NCBI GenBank assembly: GCA_022843905.1
Contig: JALHMT010000015.1
Location: 46,100-110,099 of the forward strand
Origin: Rubrivivax sp.
GTDB lineage: Bacteria > Pseudomonadota > Gammaproteobacteria > Burkholderiales > Burkholderiaceae_C
Reading direction: 5' to 3'
DNA length: 64,000 nt
Below the pieces are notes generated by a model. The model was not told the DNA's origin. It ran no database searches and saw only the letters and a program-made list of their open reading frames with translations. The first letter of the stretch is position 1; every line of letters begins with the position of its first letter. Shown here one piece after another: positions 20,369 to 30,120 of the stretch. A program made the translations under genes and the position numbers.

Positions 20369-23300
20369 GGCACGCCGACCAGCTGCAGCTCGTCGAAGCC
20401 GATGTTGACCAGGTTGAACGTGGTGTCGCCGGCCAGGGTGGCCAGGCCGACCTGCGTGAAGCTGCCGTCTCGCAGCGCGCCGACATAGAGCTCGCGGTTG
20501 GCAGGCGAAGGCGATTCGCCCATCAGGTTGCTCCACAGCAGTTCGACCACCGCCGTGTCGCTCGGGCTCGCGCCCAGCCGGGCGTCCAGCGCCAGTCGCA
20601 TCAGGGTGGGCGTGTCCATGCCGCCGTCCAGCAGGTGCAGGCCGATGCCGACGTAGCCGGCCTCGGACAGGTAGGCGGCGCCGAACACGGCCCCCAGGAT
20701 CTTCACGGTGGTGCCGGCATGGCCGTCGAGGTCCAGCGCCAGGCGCCGGTCGGCAAAGTGCAGGCGTTCGATGCCCAGCAGGTTGTCGATGCCCTCGGAT
20801 CCCACGACGTCCCGCACGATCCAGCCTTCGCCCAGCGCCAGCAGGTCGAAGCGAGCCGATTCGCCGGCGTAGACCGCCGTGTCGATGCCGGCGCCGCCGT
20901 CGAGCAGGTCGTTGCCGGCGCCGCCGATCAGTTCGTCGGCGCCCCCGCGGCCGGACAGAGCGTCGGCGCCTGTCGTTCCGCGCAGCAGGTCGGCGCCGGC
21001 CGTCCCGGCGACCTGGTTCTGCTGCACGGCGGTCAGGGTGTAGCCGCCCACGCCGTCCCCGAAGTCGGACGCGCCCGCGTAGTAGGTGCCGCTGACCGGC
21101 GCCGTGAAGTTGACGCGGGCATTGAATTCCCCGCCGTTGTCGTCGTCCCAGGCCCGTGCCAGGCCGTCGCTGCCGTAGAGCACGAGGTAGGGATCTTCCA
21201 GGCCGCCGGCCGAGCGCGCCAGATCGAACGCATAGGCCTGTCCGCCCACCAGGCTGACGGCGAACCAGTCGGCGTCGGTCGGCACGCCGATGTCGCCGGC
21301 CACGACGCCACCGACGGTCAGGCGACCCGTGGTGGCCACCGAGCCCAGCTGGTCGTCGGCCGGCACCGAGATCTGCACGCGGTAGGCACCGAGGGCCTGG
21401 GAATCGTCGAAGGCCGCCAGATGGTAGGTGCCGCCGTTCCCCGGCGTGTAATGCAGCAGCGCGTCCTGCGGCAGGGCGCCGCTGTCATCATCGAAGTTGA
21501 TCAGTTCGGTCCCGGGCACCCGGCCGTAGAGCACCAGGTACGGATCGACCGGGCTGTCGGGCGCGCCGACCATCTCGATGCGGTAGGTGACGCCGGCCCG
21601 CAGCTCGGTCCTGAACAGGTCGCCGTCGTCGACGAAGTCGATGCGGCCGTTGACCGCCAGCCCGCCCGGCACCACGACGCCGGTCGTGGCGGCCGAGAGC
21701 GGGAAGTCGTCACTGACGGCCGCGACCGCGGTGCCGAAGTTCCAGACCGTGCTGCCGGCGATGCCGGCGAAGGGCAGTCCGGCCAGGTCCCGGAAGGCGT
21801 CGGCATCGACCTGCACGCTGTAGGCCGTGCCGGGCCACAGGTCGAAGGCGGGATTCACCGTGACGACGGCGCCGGCGATGCCGACCTGCCCGGCATCGCG
21901 GGCCGCGATCTCGCGCAGCAGGGCGCCGCCGGCATCGAACAGCCGCAGGCTGCCGGCACCGGCCCGCACCGCTTCGCTGAATCCCAGTACCAGGTTCGCA
22001 CCGACCGCCACCGCCGTCGCATCGTCGGCCGGCGACAGGCTCTGCAGCAGCGGGGGCGCGGTGTCCTGCAGCGCGGCGCGCAGCGTGTAGGCGCCGGTGC
22101 CCAGACCGTAGTCGGCGGCAGCGACGTAGTAGCTGCCGCTGGTCGGCGCCGTGAAGCTCAGGCGCGAGTTGCCGCCGCCGGCGCTGTCGTCGTCGCTGGC
22201 CACCAGCCCGAGACCGGGTCCGTAAAGGCCCAGCTGCGGGTCGGCCAGACCGTCGGGCGTGCGCTGCAAGGTGAAGACGTAGCTGCGGCCGGCCACCAGC
22301 TCGATACGGAACAGATCGGCGTCGTCGGGCGTCTCGATGCTGCCCGAGACGGCACCAGCGCCCGGCACCAGCACGCCGGGGGTGCTGGTCGCAAAGGGAT
22401 AGTCGTCGACGAGTTCGGCGCTGGCCGTGCGGAAGTTCCAGGCCGAGGCCGAGGCCAGGCCCGAAAACACGTTGCCGGCCGCGTCGCGAAGGGCGCCGGT
22501 GTCCACGGTCACGCTGAAGCTGCCGGCCCGTGGCAGGTCGGTGGCGGGGTCGACGGTGATCCTCGTGCCGTCCAGCGACAACTGCGAGGCGTCGGTGATG
22601 GCGATGCGGCGCAGCACGGCGCCGTCGCCGTCCCGGATCACGATGTCGCCGCTGCCGCGCTGCACCGGTTCGTTGAACTGCAGCACCAGCAGCGCTCCGG
22701 GCGCCACGCCGCTGTCCTCGTCGCCGGGCGACAGTCGAAGCAGCTGCGGCGCCGCGCTGTCGGGCGCGGCGACACGGAAGTTCCAGGCCGTGCTGCCGGC
22801 GATGCCGGCGAAGGCATTGCCGGCCAGGTCGACCAGCGCACCGGGCGATACCCGCGCGCTGTAATCGCCCACCGGCAGGGCCGCGCCGCCGACCCAGCGC
22901 ACCGTGTCGCCCTCGAACTGCACCTGCACATCGCCGGCCGGCACGCTGCGCAGCGTCGCGCCGGAGGCGTCCAGCAGCGACAGCGTGCCGTTGCCGGCCT
23001 TCACGGGCTCGTCGAAGCGCAGCACCAGCGGCGCGTCGGCGGGCACCGTAGCGGCATCGTCGGCGGGGCTCAGCGACAGCAGGCGAGGTGCCGTGCGGTC
23101 GCCCTGGCCCAGTTCGGCCAGGCTGCGCGCGAGGTCGGCGAAGACGAATCGTTCGACCGAGACGGCGCGCACGGTGCCTTCGCTACTGGCCAGCGTGACA
23201 CCGGCGGCGTCCAGCGTCACGACGTAGTCGGCCAGGCGCAGGGACATCAGCGCGCTGTCGTCTCCGGGCCCGCCTTCCAGCAGGTCGTCGCCACCGCCCG

Positions 23301-24291
23301 GCGAGAGCTGGTCGTTGCCGGCCCCGCCGATGAGCACGTCGTTGCCGGTGCCGCCTTCCAGCCGGTTGTCGGCATCGTTGCCGATCAGCACGTCGTCTGC
23401 GCTGCCGCCCACCGCGTTTTCGATCACCGTGCCCTGGGCGATGGCGATGTTGGACGTCATCTGGTTGGCCGACGAGAAAGCACCGGCTCGCAGGTCGATG
23501 CGCGACGGCGAGGACCAGCCGCTGAGGTCCAGCGTGTCGGTGCCGCCGCTGTCGAAGATCGTCAGGACGGGATGCGGGTTGCGCGAAAAGTCGTGGATCG
23601 CGCCGATCGCCCCCGTCACCGTGCTGTTGAAGCCGTAGACGGTGTCTTCGCTGCGCGTGGTGGTCGAGACGCCGTAGACGGACTGGATCGCCATCACGTC
23701 GTTGGGCATCGGCGTCTGCGGCGACCAGGCGCGGCCCGACATGTCGGTCCAGTCGGCCTGCCGGACCTCGGGCGAGTACAGCGGCGCCGAGTTGCGCGGG
23801 CCGAAGTGCGACATCACCGACAGCACCTGGCTGTCCTGGAAGGCCGACGGTGCCCACGGGTTGTCGCGCCCACCCATCGGATCCAGGCCCAGCGCGTGGC
23901 CGATTTCCTGCACGTAGCGCACGAATCCATAGGCACCGACGCTGGTGGACGCCAGATCGCCGTAGGACGCGTTGAACCAGATGCTGCCCAGCGGCGGCGC
24001 ATAGGCGCGCGCGAAGCCGATGCCGGTGGTGGTGAAGGCGAATTCGAGATCGCTGCTGCCGGCACGGCCGGCCAGCAGGGTCTGCGGCACCAGGTCGTCC
24101 CAGGTCTGCATCGCCAGCCGCATCGCGGTCTGCTGCGCCCCATTGGCCGCACGGAAGCCCTGCGCCTCGCCTTGCGAATGCAGAGCCGGCGGCGCGGCCG
24201 GGAACGCGAAGCTGATGCCGGGGCCCGACCATCGCTGCCCCGAATCGAGCTGGTTCAGGACCTGTTGTTGTGTCCACTGGACGACCGCCAT
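20347..24291 (-). CDS. RTX protein with degenerate serralysin-like (M10) domain, Ig-like and PPC-like repeats, DUF4214
   Basis: A 1314-residue protein without a signal peptide, as for type I secretion. Residues 1 to about 230 resemble a serralysin M10 domain, but the zinc motif reads QEIGHALGLDP (Gln128, His132, Pro138) instead of HExxHxxGxxH. The Met-turn is SVMSHF (Met160), with His where serralysins have Tyr. RTX GGxGxD repeats follow at about 295-345, then three SbsA-like Ig folds (starting near 398, 510 and 745). PPC-like beta domains lie after the second and third Ig folds (about 650, 880 and 990), with a second RTX block at about 1094-1140 and a C-terminal DUF4214-like region. Catalysis is doubtful. 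No type I secretion genes are in the window. It interrupts ribF-ileS. Confidence 0.75.
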   Translation of the reverse strand: MAVVQWTQQQVLNQLDSGQRWSGPGISFAFPAAPPALHSQGEAQGFRAANGAQQTAMRLAMQTWDDLVPQTLLAGRAGSSDLEFAFTTTGIGFARAYAPPLGSIWFNASYGDLASTSVGAYGFVRYVQEIGHALGLDPMGGRDNPWAPSAFQDSQVLSVMSHFGPRNSAPLYSPEVRQADWTDMSGRAWSPQTPMPNDVMAIQSVYGVSTTTRSEDTVYGFNSTVTGAIGAIHDFSRNPHPVLTIFDSGGTDTLDLSGWSSPSRIDLRAGAFSSANQMTSNIAIAQGTVIENAVGGSADDVLIGNDADNRLEGGTGNDVLIGGAGNDQLSPGGGDDLLEGGPGDDSALMSLRLADYVVTLDAAGVTLASSEGTVRAVSVERFVFADLARSLAELGQGDRTAPRLLSLSPADDAATVPADAPLVLRFDEPVKAGNGTLSLLDASGATLRSVPAGDVQVQFEGDTVRWVGGAALPVGDYSARVSPGALVDLAGNAFAGIAGSTAWNFRVAAPDSAAPQLLRLSPGDEDSGVAPGALLVLQFNEPVQRGSGDIVIRDGDGAVLRRIAITDASQLSLDGTRITVDPATDLPRAGSFSVTVDTGALRDAAGNVFSGLASASAWNFRTASAELVDDYPFATSTPGVLVPGAGAVSGSIETPDDADLFRIELVAGRSYVFTLQRTPDGLADPQLGLYGPGLGLVASDDDSAGGGNSRLSFTAPTSGSYYVAAADYGLGTGAYTLRAALQDTAPPLLQSLSPADDATAVAVGANLVLGFSEAVRAGAGSLRLFDAGGALLREIAARDAGQVGIAGAVVTVNPAFDLWPGTAYSVQVDADAFRDLAGLPFAGIAGSTVWNFGTAVAAVSDDFPLSAATTGVVVPGGLAVNGRIDFVDDGDLFRTELRAGVTYRIEMVGAPDSPVDPYLVLYGRVPGTELINFDDDSGALPQDALLHYTPGNGGTYHLAAFDDSQALGAYRVQISVPADDQLGSVATTGRLTVGGVVAGDIGVPTDADWFAVSLVGGQAYAFDLARSAGGLEDPYLVLYGSDGLARAWDDDNGGEFNARVNFTAPVSGTYYAGASDFGDGVGGYTLTAVQQNQVAGTAGADLLRGTTGADALSGRGGADELIGGAGNDLLDGGAGIDTAVYAGESARFDLLALGEGWIVRDVVGSEGIDNLLGIERLHFADRRLALDLDGHAGTTVKILGAVFGAAYLSEAGYVGIGLHLLDGGMDTPTLMRLALDARLGASPSDTAVVELLWSNLMGESPSPANRELYVGALRDGSFTQVGLATLAGDTTFNLVNIGFDELQLVGVPYTPPAA

Positions 24292-24370
24292 CGCGATTCC
24301 CCCGGGCGCCGCGCCCGTGAATCGATCATTGGATCACGGCAGCGGGCCGTCGGAAGCCTTCAATAGGCGA

Positions 24371-25228
24371 TCAAAACCGCCACGCCAGGCCCGCATTGGC
24401 GCCCCAGGAGGTGGCCTTCTTCACGATCGGGCTGTCCACGGTGGGCCCCAGCAGGCGCGACACGCCCAGGCCGCCCAGGGCGATCCAGTGCGGCCCGAGC
24501 TCGCTGCGGGCGCCGATCGTCAGCCCGGCATCCCGCAGCCCGAAGCCCGGGCTGTACACCGGGTAGCCGGTGCGCTGCGACTGTTCTTCGGTGATGCCGA
24601 AGTACGACTGCATGTAGCGCGGACCGGCCATCGACACCGACGCAGCGACCTGCCAGGTGGTGAACGGGCTCACCCGGTGCTCGCGGATCAGCGAGGCTTC
24701 GGCGAAGTTGCCGCCGCCGCGGTTCAGCGCGTCGACTGTCCAGCCGCCCGACAGGCGCCAGTGCTCGTCGATGCGCCAGTGCCCGCCCAGGCGCACGCGC
24801 ACGGTCTTGCCGACGTCGCCCAGCCCGGCCAGCGCCGGACTGCTGCTGTCGTCGCGGCCGCGGTCATAGCGCAGGCCCAGGCTGATGCGCAGGTTCTCGG
24901 TGTTCTGCAGTTCGATGCCCAGTCCGCGGCTGATGTCGTCGTTGCGGCGCGTCACGAATCCGCCGGAATCGCTGATGCTGAAGCGGCCGTAGCGCAGGAA
25001 GAAGCGGGGTCGCAGCGAGGTGCCGCGCTGGTCCGACCCCATGTAGTCGGTGCCATTGGAGACGATCAGCCCCAAGGCGCCTTCCCAAGGCGATTCGGCC
25101 TCGGCGGCGGCTTTCGCATCGGCGCTCGGCCGGGCGGGGCCGGCCGTCTGCGCCCCTGCGGCCAACGAGCACGCCAGGAGCGCGACCGCGCCGGCCATGC
25201 GCCTGCATGGGAAGCCTGGAGTGCTCAT
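24371..25228 (-). CDS. MipA/OmpV-family outer membrane protein
   Basis: A 285-residue protein with an N-terminal signal (hydrophobic stretch to AGAQ, about residue 30) and a beta-barrel of the MipA/OmpV family. Typical strands include GLIVSNGTDYMGSDQR, FFLRYGRFSIS and the C-terminal NAGLAWRF ending in Phe, as required for BAM-dependent assembly. MipA-type proteins scaffold peptidoglycan enzymes or act as porins. An in-frame ATG at 25240 is an alternative start. The gene lies 79 bp upstream of the RTX protein on the same strand, and the two may be one unit placed between ribF and ileS. Confidence 0.8.
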   Translation of the reverse strand: MSTPGFPCRRMAGAVALLACSLAAGAQTAGPARPSADAKAAAEAESPWEGALGLIVSNGTDYMGSDQRGTSLRPRFFLRYGRFSISDSGGFVTRRNDDISRGLGIELQNTENLRISLGLRYDRGRDDSSSPALAGLGDVGKTVRVRLGGHWRIDEHWRLSGGWTVDALNRGGGNFAEASLIREHRVSPFTTWQVAASVSMAGPRYMQSYFGITEEQSQRTGYPVYSPGFGLRDAGLTIGARSELGPHWIALGGLGVSRLLGPTVDSPIVKKATSWGANAGLAWRF

Positions 25229-25431
25229 TGCGTGGCCCATCGGTAGAATTGGCAGCATGACATTGTCCATGGTCCACCCCGACCCCTTGCGATGGCAGGC
25301 TGCCACGCGGCGCCAGACCACGCGCGACCGAATTCGGCGCTCGGCGGCTTGAACACGCCCGGCCGGCCGCGTGAGCGCGCTGCCGGCCCCCGACGACTCC
25401 GAATCGAGCACCCCTGCGGTGCCACACGACC

Positions 25432-28281
25432 ATGAACGATCCCAAGACCGCCCCGAGCGTGGACCACCGCGCCACGCTGAACCTGCCCGACACGCCCTTC
25501 CCCATGCGCGGCGACCTGCCCAAGCGCGAGCCGGGCTGGGTCCAGGCGTGGGACGAACAGGGCCTCTACAAGCAGCTGCGTCTGGCGCGCCACGGTGCGC
25601 CGCTGTTCGTGCTGCACGACGGCCCGCCCTATGCCAACGGGGCCATCCACATGGGCCACGCCGTCAACAAGGTGCTCAAGGACATGATCGTCAAGGCGCG
25701 TCAGCTCAAGGGCTTCGACGCGCACTACGTGCCGGGTTGGGATTGTCATGGCCTGCCCATCGAAAACGCGATCGAGAAGAAACACGGCCGAAATCTGGGC
25801 CGGGACGACATGCAGGGCAAGAGTCGCGCCTACGCCACCGAGCAGATCGCGCTGCAGATGGCCGACTTCAAGCGTCTGGGCGTGCTGGGCGACTGGGAAC
25901 ACCGCTACGCCACGATGGACCCGCAGAACGAGGCCGGCGAGATCCGCGCCTTCAAGCGCGTCATCGAACGCGGTTTCGTCTACCGCGGCCTGAAACCGGT
26001 GTACTGGTGCTTCGACTGCGGCTCGTCCCTGGCCGAGTTCGAGATCGAGTACGCCGACAAGAAGAGCCAGACCCTGGACGTCGGCTTCCTGTGTGCCGAC
26101 CCGGACCGGCTGGCCAGCGCCTTCGGCCTGACGAAGCTCGACAAGGACGCCTTCGCCGTCATCTGGACCACCACCGCCTGGACCCTCCCGGCCAACCAGG
26201 CCTTGAACCTGAATCCGACGCTGGAGTACTCGCTGGTCGACACCGAGCGCGGCCTGCTGGTGCTGGCCGCCTCGCTGGTTCAGAAGTGCATGGTGCGCTA
26301 CGGCCTGACGGGCACGGTGCGGGCCACGGTGCTGGGCGAGAAGCTCGGCGGCATCGCCTTCCGCCATCCGCTGGCGCAGGTCGATGCGGGCTACGACCGC
26401 CTGAGCCCCGTGTACCTGGCCGACTACGCCACCGCCGATGACGGCACGGGCCTCGTGCATTCGTCGCCCGCCTACGGCCTGGACGACTTCAATTCCTGCG
26501 TCACGCATGGCATGAAGTACGACGACATCCTGAATCCGGTGCAGGGCCACGGCAGCTACGCCGCCGACTTCCCGCTGTTCGGCGGCCAGAACATCTGGAA
26601 GGCCGTGCCGGCCATCATCGAGACGCTGAAGAGCGCCGGCCGCCTGTTCGCCACCGAGACCATCACGCACAGCTACCCGCACTGCTGGCGCCACAAGAGC
26701 CCGGTGATCTATCGCGCCGCGGCGCAGTGGTTCATCCGCATGGACGAGGGCGCGGGCGTGTTCACCAAGGACAAGGCGCCGCGCACGCTGCGGCAGCTGG
26801 CGCTGGACGCCATCGACCAGACCGGCTTCTACCCCGAGAACGGCCGTGCACGGCTGCGCGACATGATCGCCAACCGGCCCGACTGGTGCATCAGCCGCCA
26901 GCGCAGCTGGGGCGTGCCGCTGCCCTTCTTCCTGCACAAGGACACCGGCGAGCTGCACCCGCGCACGATGGAGATCCTCGACCAGGCCGCCGACATCGTC
27001 GAGGCCGGCGGCATCGAGGCCTGGAGCCGCGTCACGGCCGAGCAGATCCTGGGTGCCGAGGATGCCCCGCACTACACCAAGAGCAGCGACATCCTGGAAG
27101 TCTGGTTCGACTCCGGCTCGACCTTCCAGCACGTGCTGCGACAGCAGCACCCGGGCGGCTTCCACGAGAGCGGCCCCGAGGCCGACCTGTACCTGGAAGG
27201 CCACGACCAGCACCGCGGCTGGTTCCATTCCTCGCTGCTGCTGGCCTGCGCGCTGTACGACCGCGCGCCTTACCGCGGCCTGCTCACGCACGGCTTCACG
27301 GTGGACAGCCAGGGCCGCAAGATGAGCAAGAGCCTGGGCAACGGCATCGAGCCGCAGGCCGTGAGCCAGAAGCTGGGCGCCGAGATCATCCGGCTGTGGG
27401 TGGCGGCCAGCGACTATTCGGGTGACATCGCCGGCGACGACAAGATCCTGGCGCGCGTGGTCGACGCCTACCGCCGCATCCGCAACACGCTGCGCTTCCT
27501 GCTGGCCAACACCAGCGACTTCGATGCGTCGACCGATGCCGTGCCGCTGGCCGACATGCTGGAGGTCGACCGCTGGGCGCTGTCGCGCGCGGCGATGTTC
27601 CAGGCCGAGGTGCTGGGCCACTTCGAGGTCTACGAGTTCCATCCGGTGGTGGCCAAGCTGCAGGTCTTCTGCAGCGAAGACCTCGGTGCCTTCTACCTCG
27701 ACGTGCTGAAGGACCGCCTCTACACCACCGCGCCGAAGTCGCTGGCGCGGCGCTCGGCGCAGACGGCGCTGTGGCAGATCACGCACGCCATGCTGCGCTG
27801 GATGGCGCCTTTCCTGAGCTTCACCGCCGAAGAGGCGTGGAAGGTGTTCGCCCCGGGCAAGACCTCGTCGATCCTGGCCGAGACCTACTGGACCTTCGAC
27901 GCCCCCGACGCCGCGCTGCTGGCGCGCTGGCAGCGCATCCGCGAGATCCGCGACACGGTCAACAAGGAGATCGAGACGGTGCGCACGGCCGGCCTGGTGG
28001 GCTCGTCGCTGCAGGCCAACGTGCGCATCGAGGTGGCGCCCGACGACCTGGCCCTGCTGCAGGACCTGGGCGACGACCTGAAGTTCGTCTTCATCACCTC
28101 GGTGGCCGAAGCCGTGGTGGGCGAGACGCTGAGGGTCACGGTGACGCCGTCGGCGGCGAAGAAGTGCGAGCGCTGCTGGCACTGGCGTGACGACGTCGGC
28201 CACGACGCCGCACACCCGGGCCTGTGCGGGCGCTGCACCAGCAACCTGCTGGGTGCGGGCGAAGTCCGCAAGGTGGCCTGA
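25432..28281 (+). CDS. ileS: Isoleucyl-tRNA synthetase
   Basis: IleS charges tRNA-Ile. The 949-residue class I synthetase has the HIGH-like motif HMGH at residues 73-76 in [21 protein letters not shown] is at 630-634 and the editing domain lies between them, with WDCHGLPIE near 105. The C-terminal zinc-binding region carries four cysteines (CERCW and CGRC). The length fits the bacterial form. The stop codon overlaps lspA by one base. It is the first of a run of five closely packed genes. Confidence 0.97.
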   Translation: MNDPKTAPSVDHRATLNLPDTPFPMRGDLPKREPGWVQAWDEQGLYKQLRLARHGAPLFVLHDGPPYANGAIHMGHAVNKVLKDMIVKARQLKGFDAHYVPGWDCHGLPIENAIEKKHGRNLGRDDMQGKSRAYATEQIALQMADFKRLGVLGDWEHRYATMDPQNEAGEIRAFKRVIERGFVYRGLKPVYWCFDCGSSLAEFEIEYADKKSQTLDVGFLCADPDRLASAFGLTKLDKDAFAVIWTTTAWTLPANQALNLNPTLEYSLVDTERGLLVLAASLVQKCMVRYGLTGTVRATVLGEKLGGIAFRHPLAQVDAGYDRLSPVYLADYATADDGTGLVHSSPAYGLDDFNSCVTHGMKYDDILNPVQGHGSYAADFPLFGGQNIWKAVPAIIETLKSAGRLFATETITHSYPHCWRHKSPVIYRAAAQWFIRMDEGAGVFTKDKAPRTLRQLALDAIDQTGFYPENGRARLRDMIANRPDWCISRQRSWGVPLPFFLHKDTGELHPRTMEILDQAADIVEAGGIEAWSRVTAEQILGAEDAPHYTKSSDILEVWFDSGSTFQHVLRQQHPGGFHESGPEADLYLEGHDQHRGWFHSSLLLACALYDRAPYRGLLTHGFTVDSQGRKMSKSLGNGIEPQAVSQKLGAEIIRLWVAASDYSGDIAGDDKILARVVDAYRRIRNTLRFLLANTSDFDASTDAVPLADMLEVDRWALSRAAMFQAEVLGHFEVYEFHPVVAKLQVFCSEDLGAFYLDVLKDRLYTTAPKSLARRSAQTALWQITHAMLRWMAPFLSFTAEEAWKVFAPGKTSSILAETYWTFDAPDAALLARWQRIREIRDTVNKEIETVRTAGLVGSSLQANVRIEVAPDDLALLQDLGDDLKFVFITSVAEAVVGETLRVTVTPSAAKKCERCWHWRDDVGHDAAHPGLCGRCTSNLLGAGEVRKVA

Positions 28282-28793
28282 TGGCGGGCCGGAACAGCGG
28301 CGTCACCAGCCCGGCCGTGTGGCTGGGCCTGGCGGCCATCGTCGTGCTGGCCGACCAGGTCACCAAGACGCTGATCCTGGGTGCCTTCGAGCTGGGCGAC
28401 GTGCGCCGCGTCACCGACTTCTTCAACCTCGTGCGCGCCCACAACCCCGGCGCGGCCTTTTCCCTGCTGGCCGACGCCTCGGGCTGGCAGCGCTGGTTCT
28501 TCGTCGGGGTGGGCGCGGTCGCCTCGGTGGTCATCGTGTGGATGATCTTCAGCCACCCGACGCAACGGCTGTTCTGCTTCGCGGTGAGCATGATCCTGGG
28601 CGGCGCCGTGGGCAATGTCATCGACCGCCTGCTGCACGGCTACGTGGTCGACTTCCTGCAGTTCCGCTTCAGCGTGCTGGAACCGGTGTTCCGCGGCGGC
28701 TACTTTCCCAGCTTCAACGTGGCCGACAGCGCCATCACGCTGGGCGCCATCTGCCTGATCGTCGACGAGCTTCGACGGGTCCGCAAAGGCTAG
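28281..28793 (+). CDS. lspA: Lipoprotein signal peptidase (prolipoprotein signal peptidase II)
   Basis: LspA removes the signal peptides of lipoproteins at the lipid-modified Cys. The 170-residue product has four membrane segments. The two catalytic aspartates are in GNVIDRL and NVADSAI, and [14 protein letters not shown] is intact. The start overlaps the ileS stop as TGATG, so translation is coupled. The ileS-lspA pair is the standard proteobacterial order. Confidence 0.96.
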   Translation: MAGRNSGVTSPAVWLGLAAIVVLADQVTKTLILGAFELGDVRRVTDFFNLVRAHNPGAAFSLLADASGWQRWFFVGVGAVASVVIVWMIFSHPTQRLFCFAVSMILGGAVGNVIDRLLHGYVVDFLQFRFSVLEPVFRGGYFPSFNVADSAITLGAICLIVDELRRVRKG

Positions 28794-28801
28794 TCCCCCG
28801 C

Positions 28802-29485
28802 ATGGCCGCGCCGCTGAGCATCGTCGTGCCGACGCTCGACGAAGCCGCGGGCATCGCGGCCACGCTGCAGGCCCTGCAGGCCTTGCGCGGGCGCGGCGCC
28901 GAAGTCATCGTCGTCGACGGGGGCAGCCGCGACGGCACGCCGGCGCTGGCCGCACCGCTGGCCGACCTCGTCGTCACCTCGGCGCGCGGGCGCGCGGCGC
29001 AGATGAACGCCGGAGCGGCAGCGGCCCGCGGCGAGGTGCTGCTGTTCCTGCACGCCGACACGCGGCTGCCCGACGCCGCTGATGCACTCATCGCGCAGGC
29101 ACTGCGCGAAGGGCGGGCGCCGGTGTGGGGCCGCTTCGACGTGTGCATCGAGGGCCGTTCGCGCGGTCTGCGCATGGTGGGCACGATGATGAACCATCGC
29201 TCGCGCCTGACCGGCATCGCCACCGGCGACCAGGCGATGTTCGTCAGGCGCTCGGCCTTCGACGCCGCCGGAGGATTTCCGCTCCAGCCCCTGATGGAAG
29301 ACATCGAGCTCTCGCGCCGGCTGCTGCAGCAGACCCGTCCAGCCTGCCTGCGCCAGCGCGTGCGCACCTCGGGCCGGCGCTGGGACCAGCGCGGGCTGTG
29401 GCCCACCATCGTGCTGATGTGGCGCCTGCGCTGGGCCTATTGGCGCGGCACCCCGGCCGAGGCTCTGGCAGAAAGATACCGCTGA
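28802..29485 (+). CDS. Family 2 glycosyltransferase, TIGR04283 type
   Basis: A 227-residue GT2-fold protein. LSIVVPTLDEAAGIAATL at the N-terminus, VIVVDGGSRDGT and FLHADTRLPDAA carry the nucleotide-sugar and DxD-type motifs. The MEDIELSRRL motif near the end is typical of the subgroup named for its association with radical-SAM/selenium-domain proteins. Here no radical-SAM gene is adjacent. It starts 8 bp after lspA and overlaps the next gene by one base. Acceptor and sugar are unknown. Confidence 0.8.
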   Translation: MAAPLSIVVPTLDEAAGIAATLQALQALRGRGAEVIVVDGGSRDGTPALAAPLADLVVTSARGRAAQMNAGAAAARGEVLLFLHADTRLPDAADALIAQALREGRAPVWGRFDVCIEGRSRGLRMVGTMMNHRSRLTGIATGDQAMFVRRSAFDAAGGFPLQPLMEDIELSRRLLQQTRPACLRQRVRTSGRRWDQRGLWPTIVLMWRLRWAYWRGTPAEALAERYR

Positions 29486-30120
29486 TGGTCGGCGCTACGC
29501 GAACCATCGTGATGGCCAAGGCGCCGGTGGCCGGCCTGGCCAAGACGCGGCTGGCCCCGGCCCTGGGTGCTGGCGGCGCGGCGCTGCTGGCGGCCCGGCT
29601 GCTGCGCGAGGCCGTGCAATCCGCGGTGCAGGCCGGCCTCGGCCCGGTCGAGCTGTGCGTGGCGCCCGATGCATCGCATCCGCTGTTCATCGAACTGGCC
29701 GCCAGCCACGGCCTCCTGCTGAGCGTGCAGGCCGGCGGCGACCTGGGCGAACGCATGTCGCAGGCGCTGGACCGCGCGCTGGCGCAGCAGGCCTCGGCGC
29801 TGCTGATGGGCACCGACGCGCCCGCACTCGACGCTCCCTTGCTGCGCCGCGCCGCCGCGGTGCTGGCCACGCACGACGCGGTCTTCGCCCCGACCTTCGA
29901 CGGCGGTTATGCGCTGGTGGGGCTGCGCCGGCCGCTGCCCGGCCTGTTCGATCGCATGAACTGGAGCACGCCGGCGGTGATGGCCGACACGCGTGAAAGA
30001 TTGCGCGCCGCCGGCGCGACCTACGTCGAACTGCCCTTGCTGCACGACATCGACGAACCCGCCGACCTGCTGCACCTGCCGCCGGGGTGGCGCCCCGAGC
30101 CGAGCCCACAAGACACATGA
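29485..30120 (+). CDS. Nucleotidyltransferase-like protein, TIGR04282 (DUF2064) type
   Basis: A 211-residue protein with the TIGR04282/DUF2064 signature: VMAKAPVAGLAKTRLAPALG at the N-terminus, LMGTDAPALDAPLL in the middle and PTFDGGYALVGLR near 133. It is a glycosyltransferase-A-fold nucleotidyltransferase-like enzyme, often found beside the TIGR04283 transferase, as here. It starts on the stop of its neighbour (TGATG) and its stop overlaps the next start (ATGA). The biochemical reaction is not known to me for this pair. Confidence 0.82.
   Translation: MVGATRTIVMAKAPVAGLAKTRLAPALGAGGAALLAARLLREAVQSAVQAGLGPVELCVAPDASHPLFIELAASHGLLLSVQAGGDLGERMSQALDRALAQQASALLMGTDAPALDAPLLRRAAAVLATHDAVFAPTFDGGYALVGLRRPLPGLFDRMNWSTPAVMADTRERLRAAGATYVELPLLHDIDEPADLLHLPPGWRPEPSPQDT

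Noticed and set aside
20173..24366. A plus-strand open frame (about 1397 codons) opposite the RTX gene
   Set aside because: It is antisense to the RTX protein and lacks any domain, signal or ribosome site; it also overlaps the ribF end.
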